DNA from: Owenia fusiformis
Taxonomy: Eukaryota > Annelida > Polychaeta > Sabellida > Oweniidae
DNA length: 64,000 nt
Assembly: GCA_903813345.2 (NCBI GenBank)
Contig: CAIIXF020000003.1
Coordinates: 31,741,151 to 31,805,150, forward strand
Direction of reading: 5' to 3'
Shown: piece after piece, positions 47,547 to 59,257 of the stretch
Layout of the letters: every line of letters starts with the position of its first letter
How positions within the stretch are numbered: position 1 is the first letter of the stretch
Notes under the pieces: model-generated
Told to the model about the DNA's origin: nothing
The model's input: the letters and a program-made list of their open reading frames with translations, nothing else
Databases searched by the model: none
Made by a program: the position numbers and the translations under genes

Positions 47547-47712
47547 ATATAGACCGAAAAGCAGGGGTTATATCGTCGAATACACCCCGCAGGGCTAGGC
47601 ACAAACGTTTTCTGTATCCCGAACGACCGAAGGGAGTGAGGGGTTCGAAAGCTTTTGTGCCTAGTCCCAAGGGGTGTATTCGACGATATTACCCCTGCTC
47701 TGAGGTCTATAT
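47547..47712. repeat. Large foldback palindrome (~65-80-nt arms)
   Basis: ATATAGACC, GCAGGGGT, ATATCGTCGAATACACCCC and TAGGCACAAA on the left pair with TTTGTGCCTA, GGGGTGTATTCGACGATAT, ACCCCTGC and GGTCTATAT on the right. The loop region is CGAACGACCGAAGGGAGTGA followed by GGGGTTCG. Confidence 0.9.
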
Positions 47713-48019
47713 TACGATTCGAACAGGAAAACTCACCAAATTGTTTCGAATATTCATCATGGTCCGCCATTACTACGACCCACCGTTATGACGTCACACA
47801 TTACAAGTATTAACTGGGTTATTGATCTCGAATATAACCCAGCTGAAGCATTGACTTTGTTTACAGTTTATAGAAGGCGTGAATACAGTCATGTTCGAAT
47901 ATTGTTTCAATACAGTCTAGACATAGTATAATTGATTACACTTTTTGGAATTTACTTTTATTGCAAAACTTATTATGTAAAATACCCATATAAACATTGG
48001 CAATCATTAAATACAGATA

Positions 48020-50040
48020 TATCGATAAACATTATGTAAAGTGATATTGACAGTCATCATATGCAGTGATATCAAAAATTATGTTGTTATATAAAAACAA
48101 TCATTATATAGAGTAATTTTTAAAACCACTGTGCTTTGATTCATTGATAATCATTTTGTATCGTGATATTGACAACAGCTCAGATATACAGAAATATTGG
48201 CAGTCCTTGCATACTAAATATTAACAATCATTGTTTACAGTAATATTGACAATTATTCTATACAGTTATCTTGACACTCATTATGTTCAGTGATATACAT
48301 GTAGGCAACCTCTATGTACAGTTATATTGACAATCATTACATTCAGTTGTATTGACAATCATTCTGTACAGTTATATTGACAATGTTCTGTGATATAGAC
48401 AACAGATACACAGTAAGTACTGTCAAGTTACATTGACAATCATTACTTACAGTTATATTGACATTAATTCTTTACAGTTCTTTTGACAATCACTATGTAC
48501 AGTAATATTGACAATCATTATTAACAGTTATATTGGCAATCATTATGTATAGTTATATTGACAACAATTGTGTTCAGTGAAATTGAAAATCACTTTGTAC
48601 AGTAATATTGACAATCATTACTTACAGTTATATTTACATTTATTCTTTACAGTTCTATTGACAATCACTATGTACAGTAATATTGACAATCATTATTAAC
48701 AGTTATATTGGCAATCATTCTGTACAGTTATATTGACAATTATTCTGTTCAGTAATAAAGACAATCACTATGTGCATTATGTTGACAATTCTTACATTCA
48801 GTTGTATTGCCAATCATTCTGTACAGTTATATAGACAACCACTGTGTAAAGAAAGTAAAATTGACAATCATTACTAAGACTTATATTGGCAATCATTCTG
48901 TACAGTTATATTGACAATCATTATGTTCAGTGATATAGACAACCACTATGCACAGTTATATTGGCAACCATTATGTATAGTTATATTGACAATCATTATG
49001 TTCAGGAATATAGACAATCACTATTTTCAGTTATATTGACCATAATTACTTACAGTTATGTTGACAATTATTCTGTACAGTTATATTGACAATCATTATG
49101 TTAAGTGATATAGACAACCTCTATGTACAGTTATATTGACAATCATTACTTACAGTAATATTGACAATTATTCTGATCAGTTATATTGAGAATCACTATG
49201 TACAGTAATATAGACAATCACTATGTGCATTATGTTGACAATCATAACATCCAGTTATCTTGACAACCATAATGTTCAGTGATATACATGCAGACAACCT
49301 CTATGTAGAGTTATATTGACAATCATTACATTCAGTTGTATTGACAATCATTCTGTACAGTTATATTGACAATCATTATGTTCAGTGATATAGACAACCA
49401 CTTTGTACATTTATACTGACAATCATTACTTACAGTTATATTGACAATTATTCTGTACAGTGATATTGATAATCACTATATACAGTTATATTGACAATCT
49501 TTATTTACAGTTATATTGGCAATCATTCTGTACAGTTATATTGACTAGCATTGTGTTCAGTGACAATCACTATGTTAAGTAATATTGACAATCATTACTT
49601 ACATTTACATTGGCAATCATTCTGTACAGTTATACTGTTATATTGACAATCATTGTGCTCAGTGATATTGACAATCACTTTGTACAGTAACAATATTGAC
49701 AATCATTACTTTCACTTACACTGACAATTATTCTTGACAGTTTTATTGACAACCACTGTGTTCAGTGACAATCACTATGTTCAGTAATATTGACAATCAT
49801 TACTTACACTTACACTGACAATCATTCTTGACAGTTTTATTGACAACCACTGTGTTCAGTGACAATCACTATGTACTGTAACAATATTGACAATCATTAC
49901 TTACACTTACATTGACAATCATTCAGGACAGTTATATTGACAACCATTTTGTTCAGAGATATTGACAATCGCTATTTGTAGAAATATCGACAATCATAAT
50001 GTACACTAATGTTGACAATTGCTGTGTTCGGTGATATTGG
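48020..50040 (+). repeat. 25-bp minisatellite, about 80 copies
   Basis: Near-continuous units of the form GTACAGTTATATTGACAATC plus ATTAC or ATTCT, in 25-bp steps, with variants (TTCAGTGATATAGACAACCA, ACTTACAGTTATATTGACAA). Longer higher-order blocks recur (for example CACTGTGTTCAGTGACAATC at ~49753 and ~49850). No coding. Confidence 0.9.
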
Positions 50041-50629
50041 AGTACATGTTTGGAGGTTTCTATTAGACTTGGATGTCTGTGACAATGTTGCTATTCTAAC
50101 CTCTTCAATCTCCCAAAGCATTATGAAGATAAAATCTGGAAATTAAAAACTCCATATCATGTTTATAATTTACATGTAAATGCCATCCCATAATAATAGC
50201 TTTATTGATGTGTATAGATAATTTTACTATGGATGATCACTTGTCGAGTTGAAAGCCATGCTAGAGGGTTTTTCATATTTTAGAATAATTTTGTTCAAGC
50301 TTCATGTTCACTGCATTTCTAAATACCAAGGACATTGCATTTTATTATATCATTGTTAAAAATACCTACAGGCTGCGGGCAATACATTTTGCAAAAATCA
50401 TTAAAAGATGTAAACAGGTATTGCCCTCCATAGAATGAAATATTTGGTTATAGCGCCCATTGGCAATTCTATAAATTATAGTTGCTCAAGATTGTAGAAG
50501 TATATTGTATTATTGTTACATTTTATTTTCGTAATGCATCGTATCACAGACAAAACAACTTTTAATAACTTACTTGCATTTGCATTTCACAAATGTGATC
50601 TGCCATGGTAAGTGACTAATGCCAATGAT
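50041..50629. other. No recognisable feature
   Basis: AT-rich sequence between the minisatellite and the LTR element; nothing supported. Confidence 0.35.
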
Positions 50630-50633
50630 GTAC

Positions 50634-51673
50634 TGTGACGAAGTCATAGCTGACCTCGTTGGTCAGTCTACTTATTTCACTTCACATCAGTTGATGTCAT
50701 GATGATCTTTTTCTGTTACTCATGTTTATAACTATTGTGTTATTTTGATAAGTTTATATTTGTATTATAACAGTTGTTTTGGGGATCTTTGAACTCAGTG
50801 TGATATTTCACAACATCAACAGTTTAATTTCTAATGTTTTATCATCATGTTAGAGCAGTTTTAGGCATGGAATATTTCTAGAGCCAATCAAACGAAAGGA
50901 TTATTCTTGAGATATGAGTGGCAGAAATGATATATGAAGTCAACTGATGGGAAATTTTGCAATGTTTAGTTAAGATGTTTATAAGTTTCGATAGTTTTTG
51001 GCATCATCTTGAAGACTGCAAATTTCTGATAAACAAAGTAAAAAGCGATTAAACCTAACGACCTGGAGTACAACTGACCAAAACATCAATACTGCTGTAT
51101 ATACTTTGCAAATGTTTATACCTTTATATTCTACATCACATTTTACGAATAATTGTATACTTTTTAGGGTGAAAATGTACTTACAAATATGTGTTTCGGA
51201 CATAAATTAGATAATGAATTAAATTAGATAATTAGATTAAACATCCAGAGTTCATGAGACGAGATTCAGAGGTTTTGTCTACGCATTCCTTTCCCACCAA
51301 ATTCTGCCAAATTCTCAAACTTTCGGTAAACATCCAAGATTCGTGGGCAGAAAATCATCACTATTCCTTATTGACTTTCTATAAAATTAAACATTCATTT
51401 TTCGGCCAATTTTAGTTAATGAGATTTCTTCATATTTTATTGGATAAGACCTCTTATTTCGGCTCTGCCCACCTCAAAATTAACATTATAAAAGAGGCAT
51501 TTTTAGCATTGAAACCTCAGAACCTCGTTGCATGAACTCGGGACTAACCAAAAACTGTAAGTAACTGATTGAAATTATATTTTTGGACTTTAACTTTTCT
51601 TTAATAAATTTATATTTTAAACTATATTTGTTTTCATGTTTTGTAAAAGATAGAGAGACTCAACTTCGCCACA
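50634..51673 (+). repeat. 5' LTR, 1040 bp
   Basis: Matches 56118-57157 at every position compared by eye except 50732 (C; T at 56216). It contains a TATAAAAG box near 51487 and AATAAA near 51604, suitable as promoter and polyadenylation signal. Confidence 0.95.
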
Positions 51674-51675
51674 AT

Positions 51676-51693
51676 TGGTGGCAGTGGTGGGAT
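51676..51693 (+). promoter_or_regulatory. Primer-binding site, tRNA-Leu type
   Basis: TGGTGGCAGTGGTGGGAT starts 2 nt after the LTR. Its complement matches the 3' end of animal tRNA-Leu plus CCA, with one position differing from the form at 27126 (CAG-T versus CAG-C). Confidence 0.75.
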
Positions 51694-54600
51694 AAATTGA
51701 CTAGGTTCCGCCCTGGTCAAGGCCCACATTTCTGTGGCCTTTGTATTGTCTCAATATTTTATTGCATAAGCATGAAAACATTTGAAAATTATTTAGAAAA
51801 TAATCAGTGGATGGCAAACGTATTGGATTTAGTTGTAGTTTGATCATGATAAGTTAGGTAATTCGTTAATTAGATAAGCATAATCTGTCAGTTTATTAAA
51901 GTAAAACCTTCGTGTTTGTGAAACAAATGGAACACTTTTGTTTTGTGGAATAACTTAGAAAGTAAGTGTTGTTTTGACTAAGAGAGTTTAGATAAATAAC
52001 AATATTCCATGTTACGAGGTTATGCTGTATTAACTGACAGATTACTTTTCATCACTTTAGTATAGAAATATGACAATGTTAACTTGGCAGTAAGAATAAA
52101 CATTGAGAATGTTTAGGATAATGCGAGGCTAACTGTAAAGCATCATTTTCATGCATATAGATTTGGCAATTGGCTAATATTTTTGTGTTGAGATAAAACT
52201 GTTAGGAGAACAATGAAATAAGAGAATAAATATCTTTAAAACGATGATTATAATTAATGTAAAAATGACAGATTAAAAATTTGAAAGAAATGTTTCTATG
52301 TTTTGTAACCTCAGAAACTTTCTGATCATTTGGTTTTCAAACAATGTAAGATTGATCATATGAAGTATATAACATATTTTATGGTCTATATAATTGTTAG
52401 TATAAAGATTTACTGAACAAAACATGATTGACCGATTGTAAAGCAATGCTTTGGTTCAAATTAATTATTTGGGTTATTATAGATCCCTGCATTTATCCAT
52501 AAGGGATTGATAGTTTAGTGGTTTGATCTTTCATTTGTTCAGTAGATTGGGTGTCATGAATTTCTGATCACAACATATTTCGCTTGCATTTGATAAAAGT
52601 CATTTGGTTAGATAGAACATTCAAAAGAATATTTCACTTACCCTCAAAATGACATTTTGACCAGTATTGAATCGTCTGTTATGGCTTTGAGAAATCAGGG
52701 TAACACAGTTAATTAAAGTTCCTTGCGAATTGATATTCCAGTATTTTGTTTTCAATTGTTAATTTGCTTTGTATGGGCTTATTGGCCTTTTTCAGATTAT
52801 TGACATAGACTTCAGTGTTGAATTTATTATTTATTTGAGTTTATATCCAAATTGTTGATTACATGTATGTTTAATCCTTTAAAAATGATCTTATTAATCC
52901 AGATTCTTTATGATGTTCAGTTTAGACAATTATGTGATATGACCAACTTTATACAGGCATATATTTCTGTTCTTGCTATGCAACTTACTTGACATGAATC
53001 GTAAACTAGTTTATGTTATGATAAGTAAAATTGTTATGACGTTTTTGGGAAACATCTCCCTGAAACAATTCATTGTTTATAAGGCGCAAAATATTCAAAT
53101 ATAGATTGTGAAAGTATCACTACTGTAAAACACTTTCAATCTATGGGCTAATCTTACTTTAAGATTTATATTTAGGAAATGTAAAGTACCACACTTTTTT
53201 GTTAACTAAGGATATCCAGTAATTTTTTTTAGGCATGCAAATATTAAATAAATGAAATATAATAATTAACTAAACATTAATGGATCATATGTCTTTGGGG
53301 TCAAAGGTCATATTAACTTAGGATAAGTTACAATCCACAACAACTTGCCATCTATTGATTAAAATCATTAAACAAAATTAACACATGGAAATTACCATGA
53401 AAAGTTCATGTTTTTGGCCAAACCGAGATTGTGTAATGGGGTTCTCACTTAAGTCGACTTAAACAACTCAGTCAAAGTGGATCATTGAGGTTATTCGCCG
53501 AGCATAACTGAACCTGAGATCAAATCCCTGATCAAGATTTGATTGACGAACAGGACTATAGAAAGATACAAGGTGTCCCGTATTCTCTGATGTTGATGTG
53601 TGAAAACTACATGTGAATGTTCTATGTTAAAAGACAGTTGGATGAAGATTTCTTGAATTGAACTGACGCTTTGTATTGGAACAATCCTTGATGGCGATAT
53701 GCAGATGTATAGAGATAAATCAACGACAAAGAGGAGGAGGGGCCAAGAACGAAAGATGCTGAAGACCATCAATGATCTATAAATTCAAACAGCGGCCCTG
53801 CAGGAAGTCATGACTGGGGGCTTTGTAACGTCGACCCCTACCGTGCCAAAGAACTTTGATGACGGAGGGGATGACCTGCAGTCGGTCCACACACGCACTC
53901 ACAAGCAGGCAGCAACAGACAAGGTGTCTAATTCTGGGGAAGCGATTCCAAAGAAAACGTCTGTCAGCTTTAATAATTTTGTCGCACCACGGGAAGCGAC
54001 GTCAATTTCCGTTTTGTAAATACATTTCTGGATGATCATCGTGGGCCTTCAATGGAGGTAGCTAAAATACCATTGGCTGCAGGACGCTACGTGGCGGCGG
54101 AAAAGAGGTCATATCCTGAGGATGACTTGGGCGCACAGGTACCTGCGGGTGACGCCCATGTGGGGGCTAGTATAATACCATTGTCTGCAGCGCCTGGTGG
54201 AGGCAGAAGTCTACCATCCGGGGAGAGATTGCGCACACTCCCTGCGGTTCCCCCGTATGGGGGGGGGCTAAGTACCATACGTGGCCACATGGGGCCTGGA
54301 GAAGTACCATGCCTTGTTCAATCGCAAAGCTCATCAGAACGCCAAGAAACCAACGTGAAGACACCCCTTGACGTTCTTGAAGACCAGCCTTTGAGTGCAA
54401 GAACTTTTGCCCACATGGGGGCTGGAGAAGTACCATGTAAATGAAGACATGTAAGATGAACCGGTTAAGAAGACTTTCGAGTTTCTACAAGAAGATCGCT
54501 AGCTGAGTAGGAACAATAGGTGGAAATGTTCATGTACGTCAATGAACAATGAGTATGAACATATAGATGGCTACAGATCTCTTCCAGAAGGACGTTTTGG

Positions 54601-56104
54601 AAGATAGAGTTCTCCTTTTATGGTAGAAGAGTCAACGTATGGCCGTATGGGTAAAGAAGATAGAAACAGAGAGTTCAATATGATAGTACGAACTGGCAAA
54701 AACTTTCGAAGCTACTAAATAGCAGTAATGAGAAAATTGAACATTTCGAGTTGATGACAATATTATGTGAATCTATACTGAGAAATCAATTGTCAGCGAC
54801 ACAACAGGGACAGCTGTAAATCTGGAAGATTTGACCATCGCATGGCTTTATGATGACGAATGTTAATAAGCCATATGACAATTTCTTCAGCATTGAGTTC
54901 GAAAAAGAAACAGTTCCAGAGAAACATGGTAGAGGCCACACGCTCTAGGAAACAACAAACAGTGCTATCATCGGTGAAATACCAAAGTGAAATACTAAGT
55001 GGCCTATTAAATATATAATAATCAAACTATTTACTGCTTATTACACAACTGCCACAGCAAATATTAGGGACACGACATTTTTATCAAGCAATGATGCACA
55101 GAGACATTTATACATGTATATACTTCGAGGGTAACTGAATAAACAAAGAGTGATAACATTACTATGCGGACAGTCTGAGAGGTCAGTTAATAAACTGTAA
55201 ACACCGAGATGAAATTCCAGACAAAGATTTGACAGGGAGAGAATATGATTTTGGGGTGAGTCTGGAATGTTTAAACAGTACGCTGATTGGGATCGATAGA
55301 GGATCCATAGTACTATTGTAGATGGGAAACATTTAGACTGCATTCCTGAATATGTGATGCATGAAGTGACAATGAATCATGTTACTTAGATATCAATATC
55401 ATATCTCATGTTGATCAGTTGCTCATACTTATGGACATTTATTCTGGATGATTAGTTTGGTTATGGAAGTTTAAAAAGAGCATTCTTAGTGAAGTGGTAA
55501 TATAAGAAATCTGAAAAATTGTTACTAAATGTAGTAAACACTTTAGGCCATCATTTAATTGACTTAATTGAAATGTTCTTCAGATTTTATGTGAGAAAAA
55601 TGTAAGATTTGGGTTATCAGTTATCAAACATCAGATGTCTTGGAAGAAGTAGGAAGATTAACTTTAATCAACTAATTAACTGATAATTCAAACTACGTGT
55701 TTAATGGTTTTTAATTCTTAAGCTTACATAATTTGTAAATGATAGTAGTTTTTTATGTTATTTCTCATAGCCAGTGGTTGTAGGGGAGGTTAAGGCTATT
55801 TTAAATAATATTTTTACATCATTTTATGAATTTAGATTTTGCTATGTGATTAATAATTGAACACTTTATAAGATATATGTTCATCATCATTTAAACCTCT
55901 TTTTAAGAAAAGAATTACGATTGTAAAGTCATTAGTTTCAAAGGAATATTTTTCTGTAAACACATGTATGTGTTACATCCATTATATTATTTTTAGCTTG
56001 CTTTTTGTGCTTGTTTTGGAAAATGTATTTTTATTTTCATTAGCATGTATCTGATAATGTTTGAAATATTGTGAATTATCTTGTTTGAGGACAAACAAAT
56101 GTTT
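51694..56104 (+). other. Internal region of the LTR element, largely non-coding
   Basis: AT-rich except for a GC-richer island at ~53780-54440. No gag-pol signature is visible in any frame. The first 85 bp include an open stretch up to 51843 without recognisable motif. Confidence 0.7.
53810..54444 (+). CDS. Hypothetical coding island in the LTR element (two short ORFs)
   Basis: Two consecutive frames, 69 codons (53810-54019) and 130 codons (54052-54444), lie in the only GC-rich part of the element. The second contains an internal repeat: GHMGPGEVPC and AHMGAGEVPC, matched at DNA level by ACATGGGGSCTGGAGAAGTA, here with S for C or G, 127 bp apart, plus related AKIPLAAGR and SIIPLSAAPGGGR. No family is recognised. 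It could be a remnant of gag, a captured host segment, or spurious. Composition and internal repetition are the only support. Confidence 0.3.
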
Positions 56105-56117
56105 AAGGTGGGAGGAA
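56105..56117 (+). promoter_or_regulatory. Polypurine tract
   Basis: AAGGTGGGAGGAA directly abuts the 3' LTR start TGTGACG, the position needed to prime plus-strand DNA synthesis. Confidence 0.85.
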
Positions 56118-57157
56118 TGTGACGAAGTCATAGCTGACCTCGTTGGTCAGTCTACTTATTTCACTTCACATCAGTTGATGTCATGATGATCTTTTTCTGT
56201 TACTCATGTTTATAATTATTGTGTTATTTTGATAAGTTTATATTTGTATTATAACAGTTGTTTTGGGGATCTTTGAACTCAGTGTGATATTTCACAACAT
56301 CAACAGTTTAATTTCTAATGTTTTATCATCATGTTAGAGCAGTTTTAGGCATGGAATATTTCTAGAGCCAATCAAACGAAAGGATTATTCTTGAGATATG
56401 AGTGGCAGAAATGATATATGAAGTCAACTGATGGGAAATTTTGCAATGTTTAGTTAAGATGTTTATAAGTTTCGATAGTTTTTGGCATCATCTTGAAGAC
56501 TGCAAATTTCTGATAAACAAAGTAAAAAGCGATTAAACCTAACGACCTGGAGTACAACTGACCAAAACATCAATACTGCTGTATATACTTTGCAAATGTT
56601 TATACCTTTATATTCTACATCACATTTTACGAATAATTGTATACTTTTTAGGGTGAAAATGTACTTACAAATATGTGTTTCGGACATAAATTAGATAATG
56701 AATTAAATTAGATAATTAGATTAAACATCCAGAGTTCATGAGACGAGATTCAGAGGTTTTGTCTACGCATTCCTTTCCCACCAAATTCTGCCAAATTCTC
56801 AAACTTTCGGTAAACATCCAAGATTCGTGGGCAGAAAATCATCACTATTCCTTATTGACTTTCTATAAAATTAAACATTCATTTTTCGGCCAATTTTAGT
56901 TAATGAGATTTCTTCATATTTTATTGGATAAGACCTCTTATTTCGGCTCTGCCCACCTCAAAATTAACATTATAAAAGAGGCATTTTTAGCATTGAAACC
57001 TCAGAACCTCGTTGCATGAACTCGGGACTAACCAAAAACTGTAAGTAACTGATTGAAATTATATTTTTGGACTTTAACTTTTCTTTAATAAATTTATATT
57101 TTAAACTATATTTGTTTTCATGTTTTGTAAAAGATAGAGAGACTCAACTTCGCCACA
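56118..57157 (+). repeat. 3' LTR, 1040 bp
   Basis: Same length as the 5' LTR with one difference found (56216). The identical minus-strand 74-codon frames in the two LTRs are duplicates, not genes. Confidence 0.95.
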
Positions 57158-57161
57158 GTAC

Positions 57162-58331
57162 TTGTATTCTTCAATAGGAGAGAACTGGGGATAAACATTG
57201 TAATGGAGAGAGAGTTTCTTTGCAATCAAAATAGTTGAAGTCAAGTGCATTCTCCTCATCCGATTATTTTGGGTTCATGCAGCTGTACTGCTACTGTACA
57301 TCCGTTAGTGGTACATGTATGTGTACTGTGCATCTTCATCTTGAAGGAGGGTCATAATTAACTACAAAATCAATAACATCACTGTACATGTAGATTTACC
57401 ATTACAATTATATATTTCGAAAATAAATGAAAGCACTTGCACGTTGCCAATTAGACAGGGATTCCAGCATGTTTAACTAAGGAAGAAAAAACAAGTCAAA
57501 AATAAAATGTTCAACTTTCTGAACTTGGCCTAAAGCTATGCAAAAATACACTGGATCGACGCACTGTGCAGCAATTATGAAAGAACTTACCTTGTTTGAG
57601 ATATATGAAGTGTAATTTCATCGTGAGAATGTAGAATCTTTTGAATGAGAGCAAAAAACGCTCAGATTTTGATTTATTTTTTAGTTCACTTTTTGTTCCT
57701 CTAGTTTGAAGAGTTTTGACAAATCTAGGTCATGGCAAGAAATCGACTAATTTTGACTCAATAAACTTATAAAATGGCTTGTAAAACATCATAACATAAG
57801 TAAATAAATAAGTTAAATGATAAAACAATTCAAACAAATCGGGTGTAGCTTGGAACTAAGAGGAAGAAAAAATAAATTTATGTGCTTTTGTAACCAGGAA
57901 ATAAAGTTTACCGGTGGCATTCAAAGCTAACTAGGAGCGATTGCATTTGTTACATACCTTCTGGACAGCTTCTAGCGGGCACTTCTGACTTTATTCTTGG
58001 TCCTCTTGTCCATTAGGCGCCCATTCAACGCCCCCTGTTCGCGAATTTTCACATTAGACTGGGATCAATTTTGGCTGAATTTTGTTTTTTACTTTCACTT
58101 CCGCAATGGGGAATATTGATTTTACGACTTCATCAAGAGAAGATTGAGATGTTTGAGCCATGTAATATTGCAAAAAGGAGTCCATAACATATAATATACA
58201 CAAAACACAACGTATTACCCATACAGATGTTTTTATTTATTGACAGCAACGGGCACCATAGTTTTACGACATTGCCATAAAGTAGTTCTCGTATCATAAC
58301 AATAACACGATGACGTCACGCTAGATTTGAT
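57162..58331. other. Non-coding sequence; one weak minus-strand ORF
   Basis: A 35-codon minus-strand frame (58161 to 58054) begins MAQTSQSSLDEVVKSIFP, and a consensus-like donor (AAG|GTATGT) lies near 57957 on that strand. It could be a first exon near the TTAA terminus. Nothing else is supported. Confidence 0.25.
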
Positions 58332-58529
58332 TTAGTCCACCACGTCCTTAATACATGTTAATAGAATGACCTATATTTTGAAATACAAGTATAAAGGTCA
58401 GAATGACCTAATTCTTGGATCTGGTTATCAAACAAAGTCCCTTTCTTTGATATCCTGTACAATTTCCTTTAAATATCTTGGGGGCTAATATAGGGTCTTA
58501 AAGACACTTGTCCTTTGAAATCGATCCAT

Positions 58530-58705
58530 CAACTGGATTTTAGGATGGAAAATCCAAAATGGCTACCTTAAAATTTACCAGAATGCAGAAAAACTAATCA
58601 GTTCAAGATTTTCATATTAAGAATCATACCCGAAAATTTGAAATTGATCCCTCAAACTTAACCTGAAATCGAGTAGACAAGACTTTACAGACTAGATTTT
58701 AGGAC
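58530..58705 (+). repeat. Diverged single 162-bp satellite unit
   Basis: GATTTTAGGATGGAAAATCC, AAAACTAATCAGTTC and ATCCCTCAAAC align in order with the array at 21756-23040, starting and ending on the same GATTTTAGGA motif. Confidence 0.8.
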
Positions 58706-59257
58706 AGTTGTAAAGTTATTGGAAGTTGTTAGACTTAGTTACAGACGCTGATCGCCAACCACCGTTACAAAAAACACTTTATGAAATGTCACAATGAAAT
58801 TGGAATCTGTTATGCATTTCAAAAGACCATATGCACTATACTGCACTAACAGCTTTCATATCCAATTCTGGTTCAGTACATATTTTATCAAGACATGTTA
58901 TAAATGGCTCATACAATTCATCAAATGATGATGTTTGACTCATCGAGTTTCGCAAAATATTTTTCATTGATATAAGTTATATAAGATATATGTTGATTGA
59001 GTCTATTTTGTTATTCATAAAAATCACACGACTTGCATTATGCTAAATTGAAAAATCGTATCTCTACATTAAAATATATTTAATTAAAATTTTACAAAAA
59101 TCAGTATCAACTCATTTACAATCTGAAAATAAAAAGCGTTATTAAAATTACATTGGGACTAAACTAGTCCCAATGTCTATCCTGGAATTTAGGGGGGGGC
59201 AATATATTGATAAAAAATCTGTGATGTAATTTCTCAGTAACATTATAAGAACAATAA
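58706..59257. other. AT-rich sequence with one hairpin
   Basis: Only a perfect 11-bp-stem hairpin, ACATTGGGACT-aaact-AGTCCCAATGT (59150-59176), is notable. Confidence 0.5.

Larger units (their letters stand above)
50634..57157 (+). mobile_element. Young non-autonomous LTR retrotransposon (LARD-like)
   Basis: Two direct 1040-bp LTRs enclose 4.44 kb, for a total of 6524 bp. It is flanked by GTAC on both sides (50630-50633; 57158-57161). LTR ends are TGTGACGAAGT and ACTTCGCCACA, near-perfect inverted ends. A tRNA-Leu-type primer site follows the 5' LTR and a polypurine tract precedes the 3' LTR. The interior has no protease, RT, RNase H or integrase motif. This fits a large retrotransposon derivative mobilised in trans, probably by a Ty3/Gypsy-type partner (inference). 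Confidence 0.9.
46369..58351. mobile_element. Possible TTAA-flanked DNA transposon, heavily invaded (termini pair)
   Basis: TTAAGGACGTGGTGGACTAA at 46369 is exactly inverted at 58332-58351 (GTCCACCACGTCCTTAA). Both carry TTAA at the outer edge (46369-46372; 58348-58351). No other copy was seen in the window, so they may be the two ends of one element. The interior holds foldbacks, the minisatellite and the LTR element; subtracting those leaves ~3.3 kb without a visible transposase. Two independent short copies of one MITE family are an alternative. Confidence 0.45.

Noticed and set aside
48020-50040. CRISPR-like array
   Set aside because: There are no unique spacers between constant repeats. 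Units are contiguous 25-bp minisatellite variants in a eukaryotic context.
54052-54444. Gag protein of the LTR element
   Set aside because: No CCHC knuckle or capsid motif, and too short. Kept only as a hypothetical island.
50979-56687. Two identical 74-codon minus-strand frames as genes
   Set aside because: They lie at the same position in the two LTRs and are duplicated because the LTRs are.
46369-58351. Maverick/Polinton virus-like transposon suggested by size and inverted ends
   Set aside because: Termini are only ~22 bp with TTAA flanks, and no DNA polymerase B, integrase, ATPase or capsid genes are visible. The length comes from later insertions.
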